Positions 32,513-40,832 of a DNA stretch of 42,206 nucleotides are shown here, one piece after another. Below the pieces are notes generated by a model. That model was given only the letters and a program-made list of their open reading frames with translations, was not told the origin of the DNA and searched no databases. This DNA is from JBCDJG01 sp038748065 (GTDB lineage Bacteria; Pseudomonadota; Gammaproteobacteria; Pseudomonadales; Halieaceae), in assembly GCA_038748065.1 (NCBI GenBank), contig JBCDJG010000042.1:1-42206 (forward strand), given 5' to 3'. Every line of letters begins with the position of its first letter. The first letter of the stretch is position 1. A program made the position numbers and the translations under genes.

Positions 32513-33397
32513 TCAACGCAATTGTAACGAGCTTTGTTTGCGGCATACCAGCATGAGCGAATCCCCCAGATTCAGAGGTATATTGATACGGCCAAGAAAG
32601 CTGGGGGGATTCACCCGCAGGGCGGCGGGAAGATAGCTCATGACACGGTTGAACAGGTAGTCAGCGGGCAGGCACCAGCCAGGCCGATTGACGGACTCGA
32701 TTTCCAGGCCTGCTCGAGAAAGCAGAACCTCTGCTGATTTACGGTCGAAGTAAGAAACATGGGCGATGCGGTAGTGCCACCAGTGCCTGCCGAGTACCTT
32801 TGCCAGGAGTGAACTGACGTCCGGCGTGATGATCACCGCCCGGGACCGGTCGTCCATAACCTCGGCGAGGCCGCCGACCAGGGCCAGCGGGTCGGTCACA
32901 TGCTCGAGTACGTCGATCAGGCAGACCAGGCCGAAGGGTTGATCGAAGGAATGATCATCCAGGGTGCCTCGTAGCACCGGCAAGCCACGAGATACGGCGA
33001 TGTCGGCCAGATTATGGGAGGGCTCGACGCCTTTGGCATCGAAACCCGCTAGCCCGGCGGCTTCTACGAGGATGCCGCTGCCAGCGCCGACGTCCAGCAG
33101 GCGCGGGTTTTCGCCGGGAGCGAAGTGTTTGAGTATGTTTCGAGCCTGAACCAGGCGCTGCTCGCGCGTCGCTTCATATTCCGGGTCATCCATCGCTTCG
33201 TACTGGTGCAAGACCTCACCCAGGGTAGGGCAGAAACGCAGCCCGCAATCCGCGCACTGGTAAATGTCCCCGGTACTGCCATAGTTGGCGTCTGTTATGC
33301 GGAAATCGGCCGCAACCAGAGCTGCCTCATCGACGCCCTCGCGCAGCAGTGAAGTGTTTAAGGAATCACAGGCCCAGCAGGGATGCTGGCCTGTCAT
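32513..33397 (-). CDS. Zinc-ribbon class I SAM methyltransferase (copy C)
   Basis: This 294-residue protein has CWACDS near residue 8 and CADCGLRFCP near residue 49 as the two halves of a putative zinc ribbon. The methyltransferase core follows: LLDVGAGSGILVEAAGLAG (motif I), GVEPSHNL, FGLVCLIDVLEHVTDP and DRSRAVIITPDVSS. A hydrophobic, proline-rich C-terminus (RVMSYLPAALR, RINIPLNLGDSL) follows. It is the first gene of the minus-strand set leading to desaturase B and methyltransferase B. ATG 33397 has only a weak ribosome site. The gene is divergent from the UbiA-family gene, so the 104-nt gap probably holds both promoters, though I could not identify them with confidence. Confidence 0.82.
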   Translation of the reverse strand: MTGQHPCWACDSLNTSLLREGVDEAALVAADFRITDANYGSTGDIYQCADCGLRFCPTLGEVLHQYEAMDDPEYEATREQRLVQARNILKHFAPGENPRLLDVGAGSGILVEAAGLAGFDAKGVEPSHNLADIAVSRGLPVLRGTLDDHSFDQPFGLVCLIDVLEHVTDPLALVGGLAEVMDDRSRAVIITPDVSSLLAKVLGRHWWHYRIAHVSYFDRKSAEVLLSRAGLEIESVNRPGWCLPADYLFNRVMSYLPAALRVNPPSFLGRINIPLNLGDSLMLVCRKQSSLQLR

Positions 33398-33501
33398 CTG
33401 GTGAGCGACCGGTAGGGAAGTGCTAACATTTGCCCCCTGCGGGTATTTGGGCCCGCGATGAGTCTAGTGAATTACGGCAGTCAGGGGATACCGCGCTCGC
33501 T

Positions 33502-34431
33502 ATGGGGCGACTTTCACCGTACATCAACATTGCAAGGCCAGACCACTGGTTCAAGAACGTTTTCATGCTGCCGGGCGTGGTGTTGGCCGTGCTTATGTCA
33601 CCAGAAACCCTGGTCGATCACTGGCTGGAGATCGTCCTGGGTTTCGTATCCCTGTGCCTGCTGGCGTCGGCGAATTATACAATTAACGAATGGTTAGACG
33701 CACGCTACGACAGGCACCATCCAGTAAAGAAGGACCGTCCTTCCGCAACGGGAGAGGTGAGCTTGCGTGGCGTTCTTGCGCAGTACGTGGCACTGCTTTG
33801 CATTGGCCTCGGGCTGGCATGGTCGCTCCATCTGGCGTTTTTTGGCACCGCAGTCCTGTTCTTGACAATGGGGGTTATCTACAACGTGCCTCCGATCCGC
33901 TCGAAGGATGTGCCCTACCTCGATGTGCTGAGCGAGGCCATCAATAATCCACTGCGCCTGGTGATGGGCTGGGGAACCATCGAATCGGAACTGCTGCCGC
34001 CGTCCAGCATTCTTTTGTCTTACTGGATGGGGGGCGCTTTTTTGATGGGTATCAAGCGCCTTGGAGAGTATCGCTTCATTGATGACCCCCAGAGAGCGGC
34101 GCTCTATCGCAAGTCTTTTGGCCGCTATAACGACCAGAGCCTGCTCTTGTCGTCATTTTTTTACGCTCTGTGTGCCAGTTTTTTTCTGGCAATTTTCCTG
34201 ATTAAGTACCGCATAGAGTTCCTGCTGAGCTTCCCACTCTTCGCCGCCCTGTTCACCTGGTATCTGGCTTTGGGTCTGAAGGATAATTCGCCGGCCCAGA
34301 ACCCGGAAAAGCTGTTCCAGGAGCGCGGTTTCATGCTCTTTGTCGTGTTCCTGGTGGCGGCTGTCGTGGCCCTTTTTGTGATCGACATACCGGGTTTGCG
34401 CATCCTGCTGACGCGGCTCGACTACACCTGA
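33502..34431 (+). CDS. UbiA-family transferase, polyprenyl-phosphate phosphoribosyltransferase-like
   Basis: This 309-residue polytopic protein belongs to the UbiA superfamily. It begins INIARPDHWFKNVFMLPG and has the first aspartate-rich motif NEWLDARYDRHHPVKKDRP (from residue 62) followed by SATG. This layout, N-x3-D-x3-D then HPxKxxRPxAxG, resembles decaprenyl-phosphate phosphoribosyltransferase (DPPR synthase) rather than the ubiquinone-type 4-hydroxybenzoate prenyltransferase. The second region SKDVPYLDVLSEAINNPLR fits the second acidic motif. DPPR-type enzymes join PRPP to a polyprenyl phosphate at the inner membrane. No DprE1/DprE2 homologue is nearby. ATG 33502 was chosen because it starts at the conserved N-terminus; TTG 33430 would add 24 atypical residues. 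Confidence 0.72.
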   Translation: MGRLSPYINIARPDHWFKNVFMLPGVVLAVLMSPETLVDHWLEIVLGFVSLCLLASANYTINEWLDARYDRHHPVKKDRPSATGEVSLRGVLAQYVALLCIGLGLAWSLHLAFFGTAVLFLTMGVIYNVPPIRSKDVPYLDVLSEAINNPLRLVMGWGTIESELLPPSSILLSYWMGGAFLMGIKRLGEYRFIDDPQRAALYRKSFGRYNDQSLLLSSFFYALCASFFLAIFLIKYRIEFLLSFPLFAALFTWYLALGLKDNSPAQNPEKLFQERGFMLFVVFLVAAVVALFVIDIPGLRILLTRLDYT

Positions 34432-34483
34432 GCCGACCCGACCATGCAGGCCCGGGCCGTATCCCGGCCTACCCTATTTCAGC

Positions 34484-34489
34484 TATACT
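34484..34489 (+). promoter_or_regulatory. Possible -10 element before ribF
   Basis: TATACT lies 33 nt before the ribF ATG in the 90-nt gap after the UbiA-family gene. No credible -35 is found at the usual spacing. It would allow the ribF-ispH run to be transcribed separately from the upstream block. Confidence 0.3.
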
Positions 34490-34521
34490 GTGCCGCTTGA
34501 TTTGGCAGGGTTCGCCACTAC

Positions 34522-35454
34522 ATGGAGCTGATTCGGGGGCTGCACAATTTGCGGCCTCGACATCGCGGTTGCGTAGCGACCATTGGCGCTTTCGACGGGG
34601 TACACCTCGGGCATCAGGCCGTGATAGGGCACCTGATCGATAAAGCGACGGAGCTTGGTTTGCCCTCCACCTTGATCGTGTTCGAGCCACTGCCCCGGGA
34701 ATATTTTGCCCCCATCAAGGCGCCGGCAAGGATTATGAGCTTCAGGGAGAAGTTCGCTGCGCTCGGTGAGCGCGGCGTGGACCGGCTGTTACGCATCCGT
34801 TTCAACGAGTCCCTGCGTGGGATGTCGGCACTGCAGTTCGTTGAGGACGTTTTCGTGAATGGCCTGGGGGTGCGCTATGTCGTGCTGGGGGATGACTTTC
34901 GCTTCGGCAACGACCGACAGGGTGATGTGAAGTTTATCCAGTCCCAGGGCGCACAATACGGCTACGAGGCGGGACCAACGCCCACCTGCGAGGTGGACGG
35001 TGAGCGGGTTAGTAGCACGCGCATTCGCGAGGCGCTGGAGGCGGCCGACTTCGAGCTGGCCGAGCGGCTGTTGGGTCGGCCCTACAGTATCGCCGGCAAG
35101 GTGATCTATGGTCGACAACTGGGAGCCAGCCTGGGAACGCCGACGGCGAATTTGCAACTGCGTCGGCTGCGCGCCCCGCTGGCTGGCGTTTATGCGGTGG
35201 AAGTTTACGGCGCGGGCCTGGATGGGGTAGCGGGCGTGGCCAATGTGGGCACGCGGCCGACGGTTGATGACAGCATCGAGGCCAACCTGGAGGTGCATCT
35301 GCTGGATCGGGAGATTCAGCTTTACGGCGCACATATTGAGGTGGTGTTTAGACGTAAGTTGCGAGACGAGAAGAAATTCGACTCCCTGGATGAATTGAAG
35401 GACAACATCCGGGCAGATATCGACACAACGCGGGCCTGGTTTGCGGCCCGTTAG
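34522..35454 (+). CDS. ribF: Bifunctional riboflavin kinase/FAD synthetase
   Basis: This 310-residue protein makes FMN and FAD from riboflavin and ATP. The N-terminal FAD synthetase domain shows the nucleotidyltransferase motif GAFDGVHLGHQAVI (residues about 22-35), VLGDDFRFGNDRQGD near residue 120 and SSTRIREALE near residue 170. The C-terminal flavokinase domain has GKVIYGRQLGASLGTPTANL and GVANVGTRPTV. Length and order match the standard RibF. The ribosome site is weak (AGGG about 11 nt upstream). It begins the conserved run ribF-ileS-lspA-fkpB-ispH, with 15 nt to ileS. Confidence 0.97.
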   Translation: MELIRGLHNLRPRHRGCVATIGAFDGVHLGHQAVIGHLIDKATELGLPSTLIVFEPLPREYFAPIKAPARIMSFREKFAALGERGVDRLLRIRFNESLRGMSALQFVEDVFVNGLGVRYVVLGDDFRFGNDRQGDVKFIQSQGAQYGYEAGPTPTCEVDGERVSSTRIREALEAADFELAERLLGRPYSIAGKVIYGRQLGASLGTPTANLQLRRLRAPLAGVYAVEVYGAGLDGVAGVANVGTRPTVDDSIEANLEVHLLDREIQLYGAHIEVVFRRKLRDEKKFDSLDELKDNIRADIDTTRAWFAAR

Positions 35455-35469
35455 CAGTGAACTACGAGT

Positions 35470-38289
35470 ATGAGTGATTACAAAGAGACGCTAAACCTGC
35501 CGCAGACGGCCTTCCCTATGAAGGCGAGTCTCGCGCAACGCGAACCGCAGCGGCTAAAGCAGTGGCAGGCCATGGACCTGTACGGCAAGATTCGCTCGGC
35601 TAGCGCCGGGCGACCTAAATTCATACTGCACGATGGCCCGCCCTACGCCAACGGTGAGCTGCACCTCGGGCATGCCGTCAACAAGATCCTCAAGGATATT
35701 ATCGTCAAATCGCGGACTCTGGACGGCTTCGATGCACCCTATGTGCCGGGCTGGGACTGCCACGGCCTGCCGATCGAGCTCAATGTAGAGAAGAAAGTAG
35801 GCAAGCCGGGTGTCAAGGTAAGCGCGGCCGAGTTTCGGCAGAAGTGCCGCGACTACGCGGGCCGCCAGGTGGATCAGCAGCGTGATGAGTTCATTCGCAT
35901 GGGCGTACAGGGTGAGTGGGAGAAGCCCTATCTCACCATGAGCCCGCGCTACGAGGCGGACATTGTTCGCAGCCTGGGTCGCATCGTCGCCAATGGTCAC
36001 CTGCACAAAGGCTTCAAGCCCGTACATTGGTGCCTGGACTGCGGCAGCGCTCTTGCCGAGGCCGAGGTGGAGTACCAGGAAAAACTGTCCTCAGCCATCG
36101 ATGTGGCCTACGCCGGCCTCGACGCCGCGTCGATAGCCGCAGCCTGTGGCAGTGATTTCAGCGGCCCAATTGCTATTCCAATCTGGACAACGACGCCCTG
36201 GACACTACCGGCCAGCATGGCCGTCACTCTGCATCCAGACCTGGACTACGTGCTGCTAACAGCGGGCGACACTGCTTTGCTGGTTGCTGAGGAACTCGCT
36301 GAAACCTGCGCGGAGCGCTTTAACCTTGGCGGCCTCGATATCCTGGGTCGATGCAAGGGTGCGGCGCTGGAAGGACAACGTCTGCAACACTGCTTCCTGG
36401 ACCGTACCGTACCTGTGATCCTCGGCGAGCATGTGACGACCGAGGCCGGCACCGGCGCGGTGCATACGGCTCCGGCCCACGGGCAGGACGACTTTACGGT
36501 GGGTCAGCGCTATGGCCTTGAGGTCTATAACCCTGTGAGCGGCAATGGCGTCTACTTGCCCGAGACCGAGTATTTCGGCGGCCAGCACATTTTCAAAGCC
36601 AACGGCAACATCCTTGACCTGCTGTCTGAGCGCGGCGTGCTGCTGCACAACGAGGACTATCATCACTCCTATCCCCATTGCTGGCGGCATAAAACACCGC
36701 TTATTTTTCGTGCGACACCCCAGTGGTTTGTGAGCATGGAGCAGAATGAACTTCTCGATCAGGCCAAGGCCGCAGTGGAGCGCGTGAACTGGTTGCCGGA
36801 GTGGGGTAAGGCACGTATCGATGCCATGCTGGCTGATCGACCGGACTGGTGTATTTCCCGTCAGCGCACCTGGGGCGTGCCGATCACTCTGTTTGTGCAC
36901 CGGGAGACGGCGGACCTTCACCCGGAGACGCCGAGCTTGATGGAGTCCGCGGCCGAGCGGATTGAAGAGGAAGGTATCGATGCCTGGTTCGATCTTGACG
37001 CGGCAGAGCTGCTTGGCGATGAGGCGGCGGACTATGAAAAGGTTACTGACACCTTGGACGTCTGGTTCGACTCGGGTGTATCCCACGCCTGCGTACTGCG
37101 TGAGCGAGACGAACTACGCGCGCCTGCGGATCTCTACCTGGAAGGCTCTGATCAGCATCGCGGCTGGTTTCAGTCTTCCCTGCTGACCGGGATCGGCGCC
37201 TATGGCGAAGAGCCCTATAAAAATGTCCTGACCCATGGTTTTACCGTGGACAGTGAAGGCCGCAAGATGTCAAAGTCCCTTGGCAACATCATTTCGCCAC
37301 GGTCGGTGATGAATGATCTGGGTGCCGATATCCTGCGCCTGTGGGTTGCCGCGACGGACTACCGCGGGGAGCTGGCTTACAGCGATGAAATCGTCAAACG
37401 AACGGCCGACTCCTACCGTCGCATTCGCAATACCGCGCGCTTCATGCTGTCTAACCTCAACGGGTTTCAGCCCGACCAACATGTTGTGCCTGCCGAGCAT
37501 ATGCTGCCTCTGGATCGCTGGGCGGTCGACCGAGCAGCTCTGTTGCAGGAAGAGATCGCCGCTGCCTATGACAGCTTCCAGTTCCACCTCATCTATCAAC
37601 GGTTGCATAACTTCTGCGCTGGCGATCTGGGTGGCTTCTATCTCGACGTGATCAAAGATCGTCTTTACACCACCCAGGCTGACAGTATCGCCCGGCGTTC
37701 TGCGCAGACTGCCATGTATCATATTGCAGAGGCACTGGTGCGTTGGATCGCCCCCATTCTCAGTTTCACCGCCGAGGAGATCTGGGAGAATCTGCCGGTG
37801 GCATCAGGCTCTGGCGGGCGCCCGGAATCGGTGTTCCTCAGCCAGTGGTATGAGCATCTGGAGACGCTGCCTGAAGACACACGGATGGGTCGCGGCTACT
37901 GGCAGCGGTTGATAGACATTCGCGCCGCCGTGAACCGACAGTTGGAAACGCTGCGTGCAGCGGGCGAACTGCGCGGATCGCTGGATGCTGGTGTGACCCT
38001 GTATTGTGACGAGACGCTTTATGCACAGTTGAATGATCTGGGCGCAGAGCTGCGTTTCGTCTTGATTACTTCCGGAGCCGCGCTGGAGCCACTGGATAAC
38101 GCGCCGGCAGAGGCAGCGACAACGGAGGTCGAGGGTCTGAAAGTCATGGCTCAGGTCCTCGAGTACGAGAAGTGTGAGCGCTGCTGGCACCGTCGGGCCG
38201 ACGTGGGGCAATCGAGTGCCCACCCGACTCTTTGTACGCGCTGCGTGGATAATGTCGACGGTGAGGGCGAACAGCGCCTCTATGCCTGA
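35470..38289 (+). CDS. ileS: Isoleucyl-tRNA synthetase
   Basis: This 939-residue class I synthetase charges tRNA-Ile and edits valine. It has the HIGH signature as HLGH (residues 65-68, in PPYANGELHLGHAVN), the KMSKS signature at 599-603, and an editing domain with TTPWTLPASMA and GTGAVHTAPAHGQDD. The C-terminal zinc finger has CERCWHRR and CTRCVDN. The length matches E. coli IleS (938), which identifies the bacterial-type enzyme sensitive to mupirocin in other species. ATG 35470 lies 15 nt after ribF. The lspA start overlaps its 3' end by 8 nt. Confidence 0.98.
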   Translation: MSDYKETLNLPQTAFPMKASLAQREPQRLKQWQAMDLYGKIRSASAGRPKFILHDGPPYANGELHLGHAVNKILKDIIVKSRTLDGFDAPYVPGWDCHGLPIELNVEKKVGKPGVKVSAAEFRQKCRDYAGRQVDQQRDEFIRMGVQGEWEKPYLTMSPRYEADIVRSLGRIVANGHLHKGFKPVHWCLDCGSALAEAEVEYQEKLSSAIDVAYAGLDAASIAAACGSDFSGPIAIPIWTTTPWTLPASMAVTLHPDLDYVLLTAGDTALLVAEELAETCAERFNLGGLDILGRCKGAALEGQRLQHCFLDRTVPVILGEHVTTEAGTGAVHTAPAHGQDDFTVGQRYGLEVYNPVSGNGVYLPETEYFGGQHIFKANGNILDLLSERGVLLHNEDYHHSYPHCWRHKTPLIFRATPQWFVSMEQNELLDQAKAAVERVNWLPEWGKARIDAMLADRPDWCISRQRTWGVPITLFVHRETADLHPETPSLMESAAERIEEEGIDAWFDLDAAELLGDEAADYEKVTDTLDVWFDSGVSHACVLRERDELRAPADLYLEGSDQHRGWFQSSLLTGIGAYGEEPYKNVLTHGFTVDSEGRKMSKSLGNIISPRSVMNDLGADILRLWVAATDYRGELAYSDEIVKRTADSYRRIRNTARFMLSNLNGFQPDQHVVPAEHMLPLDRWAVDRAALLQEEIAAAYDSFQFHLIYQRLHNFCAGDLGGFYLDVIKDRLYTTQADSIARRSAQTAMYHIAEALVRWIAPILSFTAEEIWENLPVASGSGGRPESVFLSQWYEHLETLPEDTRMGRGYWQRLIDIRAAVNRQLETLRAAGELRGSLDAGVTLYCDETLYAQLNDLGAELRFVLITSGAALEPLDNAPAEAATTEVEGLKVMAQVLEYEKCERCWHRRADVGQSSAHPTLCTRCVDNVDGEGEQRLYA

Positions 38290-38782
38290 GAATCTACGCA
38301 GCGCGCTGCCCTGGTACGTGCTCGCGATGGTCGTCATTGGTCTGGACCAGTTCACAAAGGGGCTGGCCAGTGCCAATCTAGACTATGCACGCCCGGTGGA
38401 AGTGTTTTCCTGGTTTAATCTGACGCTTCAGCACAATCCAGGCGCCGCCTTCAGCTTTCTTAGCAATGCGGGGGGCTGGCAGCGCTACTTCTTCAGCACG
38501 ATCGCGATCGTTGTCAGCCTGGTGCTGGCAGTCTGGCTGTATCGGCTAGGCCCAGGGCAGCGCCTGCTTGCACTGAGCCTGTGTCTGATTCTCGGGGGCG
38601 CTCTGGGCAATCTCTGGGATCGACTGGCCCTGGGTTATGTCGTCGATTTTATCTCGGTACACTATGCGCAACGTTATTTCCCCGCTTTCAATGTGGCAGA
38701 TTCTGCCATTACCGTGGGCGCTGCGTGCATGCTGCTGGATAGTTTCCTGCAGCGCGGGGCCGGTGATGCGGGAGGAGAGTAG
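38282..38782 (+). CDS. lspA: Lipoprotein signal peptidase (signal peptidase II)
   Basis: This 166-residue inner-membrane aspartyl protease removes signal peptides from diacylglyceryl-modified prolipoproteins. Four hydrophobic segments are visible. The family motifs are LTLQHNPGAAFSFL, GNLWDRLALGYVVDF with catalytic Asp122, and FNVADSAITVG with catalytic Asp140, closely matching the P. aeruginosa positions 124 and 143. ATG 38282 sits inside the end of ileS and directly begins the first membrane helix region; longer in-frame forms would read far into ileS. Its stop is 4 nt before fkpB. Confidence 0.96.
   Translation: MPENLRSALPWYVLAMVVIGLDQFTKGLASANLDYARPVEVFSWFNLTLQHNPGAAFSFLSNAGGWQRYFFSTIAIVVSLVLAVWLYRLGPGQRLLALSLCLILGGALGNLWDRLALGYVVDFISVHYAQRYFPAFNVADSAITVGAACMLLDSFLQRGAGDAGGE
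38771..38777 (+). promoter_or_regulatory. Strong ribosome-binding site of fkpB
   Basis: GGAGGAG is located within the end of lspA, 9 nt before ATG 38787. It fixes the fkpB start and rules out the longer in-frame reading that begins at 38637. Confidence 0.75.
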
Positions 38783-38786
38783 GACC

Positions 38787-39233
38787 ATGGTCAACATGCC
38801 GGTCAGTGAGGGCACAAGGGTGTTTTTGAACTTCTCCCTCAGCCTTGACGATGGCTCAGAAGTCGACACTAACTTCGGCGCGGAGCCTGTTGATTTTGTC
38901 GTAGGCGACGGCAGCCTGCTGCCGGGTTTCGAGCGCCTTTTGTTCGGTATGTCCCCGGGGGACCGACAGGTCTTCACGGTACTGCCTGAAGACGCCTTCG
39001 GGCAACCCAACGATAACAACGTTCAGTACATGGAGCGCGAGCACTTCGATGAGTCGGAGCTCGAGATCGGCCTGATGTTCTCATTTGCGGATGCCGCTGG
39101 GGGAGAGGTGCCCGGCGTGGTCATCGCCTTCGACGAGGAGGAAGTGACCGTGGATTTCAACCACCCTTTAGCGGGTCGGACCATCTTGTTTGATGTGCTG
39201 GTGCACCGCGTCGAAGCTGCGGAGTTGCATTGA
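38787..39233 (+). CDS. fkpB: FKBP-type peptidyl-prolyl isomerase, SlpA/FkpB type
   Basis: This 148-residue protein is a short-chain FKBP of the SlyD/SlpA class, a cytoplasmic prolyl isomerase and chaperone. It shows VFLNFSLSLDDGSEVDTNF at the start, VVGDGSLLPGFERLLFGMSPGD (the FK506-binding core) and the insert-in-flap region containing LPEDAFGQP. The C-terminal DFNHPLAGRTILFDV is a hallmark of the family. It lacks the His-rich tail of SlyD. The start ATG 38787 has a strong ribosome site; ATG 38796 is a minor alternative. The stop overlaps the ispH ATG by 1 nt. The gene order lspA-fkpB-ispH is conserved in E. coli and Pseudomonas. Confidence 0.95.
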   Translation: MVNMPVSEGTRVFLNFSLSLDDGSEVDTNFGAEPVDFVVGDGSLLPGFERLLFGMSPGDRQVFTVLPEDAFGQPNDNNVQYMEREHFDESELEIGLMFSFADAAGGEVPGVVIAFDEEEVTVDFNHPLAGRTILFDVLVHRVEAAELH

Positions 39234-40186
39234 TGGAGGTCAAGCTAGCGAACCCCAGAGGCTTCTGCGCTGGCGTTGACCGCGCCATTGATATTGTCAA
39301 TCGTGCACTTGAGGTTTTCGGCGCGCCGATCTACGTGCGTCATGAGGTGGTGCATAACAAGTTCGTGGTTGACGACTTACGCCAACGCGGCGCCATATTT
39401 GTGGATGAGCTGCACGAGGTGCCCGACGATTGTATTGTTATCTTCAGTGCCCATGGAGTTTCCCAAGCGGTGCGACGAGAAGCAGACGATCGAGGCCTTC
39501 GAGTCTTTGATGCAACATGCCCGTTGGTCACCAAGGTGCATATGGAGGTCTCTCGTTTCAGCGCCGAGGGGCGGGAGTGCGTGCTGATCGGGCACGAGGG
39601 CCACCCCGAAGTTGAAGGCACCATGGGGCAGTATGATCGATCGGCCGGGGGTGATATTTACCTCGTGGAAGACGAATCCCAGGCCGCTTCCCTGGCGGTG
39701 CGTGATCCCTCCAGGCTGTCCTATGTTACGCAAACGACCTTGTCCGTCGACGATACTGCGCGCGTGATTGATGCGCTGCGAGGGCGCTTCCCCGATATCC
39801 GCGGCCCGCGAAAGGACGATATCTGCTATGCGACACAGAACCGCCAGGACGCAGTAAAGAAACTCGCCGCCGAGTGCGACCTTATGCTCGTGGTGGGCTC
39901 ACCGAACAGCTCAAATTCCAACCGGCTGCGTGAATTGGCAGAGCGTATGGGCAGCGAGGCGTATTTGCTTGATGGCGCGAGCGACATACGTCCGGAGTGG
40001 CTGCAAGGCAAGGCGCGTATCGGTATCACCGCTGGCGCATCTGCCCCTGAGTTACTGGTGCAGGAGGTGATAGACGGCGTTGTCGCGCTGGGCGCCGACG
40101 CCCCCATCGAAGTGGCGGGACGACCGGAGAACATCACATTTTCGCTGCCCAGAGAGCTGCGCATCGACGCAGTAGACCTCAGCTGA
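39233..40186 (+). CDS. ispH: 4-hydroxy-3-methylbut-2-enyl diphosphate reductase
   Basis: This 317-residue iron-sulfur enzyme performs the last step of the MEP pathway, forming IPP and DMAPP in the cytosol. The three cluster ligands are Cys12 (RGFCAGV), Cys96 (DATCPLV) and Cys198 (DICYATQNRQ), in register with E. coli Cys12, Cys96 and Cys197. The conserved VRHEVVHNKFVV, SAHGVS, GHEGHPEVEGT and GSPNSSNSNRL segments are all present. ATG 39233 shares its A with the fkpB stop; the TTG at 39230 is not needed. It supplies precursors for the polyprenyl lipids used by MurJ-linked peptidoglycan synthesis and probably by the UbiA-family enzyme in this window. Confidence 0.98.
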   Translation: MEVKLANPRGFCAGVDRAIDIVNRALEVFGAPIYVRHEVVHNKFVVDDLRQRGAIFVDELHEVPDDCIVIFSAHGVSQAVRREADDRGLRVFDATCPLVTKVHMEVSRFSAEGRECVLIGHEGHPEVEGTMGQYDRSAGGDIYLVEDESQAASLAVRDPSRLSYVTQTTLSVDDTARVIDALRGRFPDIRGPRKDDICYATQNRQDAVKKLAAECDLMLVVGSPNSSNSNRLRELAERMGSEAYLLDGASDIRPEWLQGKARIGITAGASAPELLVQEVIDGVVALGADAPIEVAGRPENITFSLPRELRIDAVDLS

Positions 40187-40277
40187 GGCATCACCTTAGC
40201 GCATAGTTCATCCACTGCGTCCATTTTCTGGCGAGCCGCCGAGAGCTGGCTAAGCTGTCTCCAAAAGGAGATCGGCT

Positions 40278-40832
40278 ATGGACAGGATGTCCCCCCGCAG
40301 GTCATTGAGGCCTGGCTTCACCCTCATTGAACTACTCGTCGCTCTCGCGGTGCTGGCGATAGTCACCCTGTGGGTTCTGCCCGGCGCCGCCCGTACCCTG
40401 GATAGCCTGAGGCTTGAGTTAACGGCGGGTAGTTTTCTCGCGACGCTGCAACGGGCGCGCGGCGAGGCCATCAGCCGGGGCGTGGCCGTGACACTCTGCC
40501 CCGCCAGCCAGGGTGAGCAGTGCACTGAGCGCTATACGAACGGCTGGATCCTGTTCACCGATATTGACCGGGACGGACGCTACGATCACGAACGGGACGA
40601 GTTACTAATGACTGATTCAGCCCTGCCGGCTGGCATCACGGTCAGCGACCGCGGGGGTTCTCGAGACTTGAGTCAGGCCATCAGTTACCTACCTGATGGA
40701 AGCGCCAGGCGGGCTCTAACAAGGATTTTTTGCGCGCCGGCAGGTCGAGAGCTACCGCCTGTAGCAGTGGTGTTGAACAACGTGGGCAGGGCCCGCCTGG
40801 CAAGGGGGGAAGGGCAATGTCCGGGTGTTTAG
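40278..40832 (+). CDS. Type IV minor pseudopilin, FimT/FimU (GspH) family
   Basis: This 184-residue prepilin has a basic leader and the prepilin peptidase site G13|F14, with Glu18 at position +5 (GFTLIELLVALAVLAI). The rest matches the GspH/FimT domain: RGEAISRGVAVTLCPAS, GWILFTDIDRDGRYD and CAPAGRELPPVAVVLNNVGRAR. Paired cysteines near 99/107 and at the C-terminus may form disulfides. It is predicted to prime assembly of a type IV pilus or pseudopilus at the inner membrane. AGGAG about 8 nt before ATG 40278 is a strong ribosome site. The gene heads the operon that continues with the pilV- and pilW-like genes and is separated from ispH by 91 nt with no clear promoter. Confidence 0.9.
   Translation: MDRMSPRRSLRPGFTLIELLVALAVLAIVTLWVLPGAARTLDSLRLELTAGSFLATLQRARGEAISRGVAVTLCPASQGEQCTERYTNGWILFTDIDRDGRYDHERDELLMTDSALPAGITVSDRGGSRDLSQAISYLPDGSARRALTRIFCAPAGRELPPVAVVLNNVGRARLARGEGQCPGV

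Noticed and set aside
24836..34431. Mobile element carrying the murJ-ribF block
   Set aside because: No integrase, transposase, tRNA target or flanking direct repeat was seen, so insertion by a mobile element cannot be claimed.
34448..34470. GC-rich hairpin after the UbiA-family gene as a terminator
   Set aside because: The eight-pair stem has a bulge and is followed by ACCCTA rather than a T-tract, so rho-independent termination is not supported.
36256..37086. 276-codon open frame antisense to ileS
   Set aside because: It is a shadow of the ileS editing-domain region with no coding evidence of its own.
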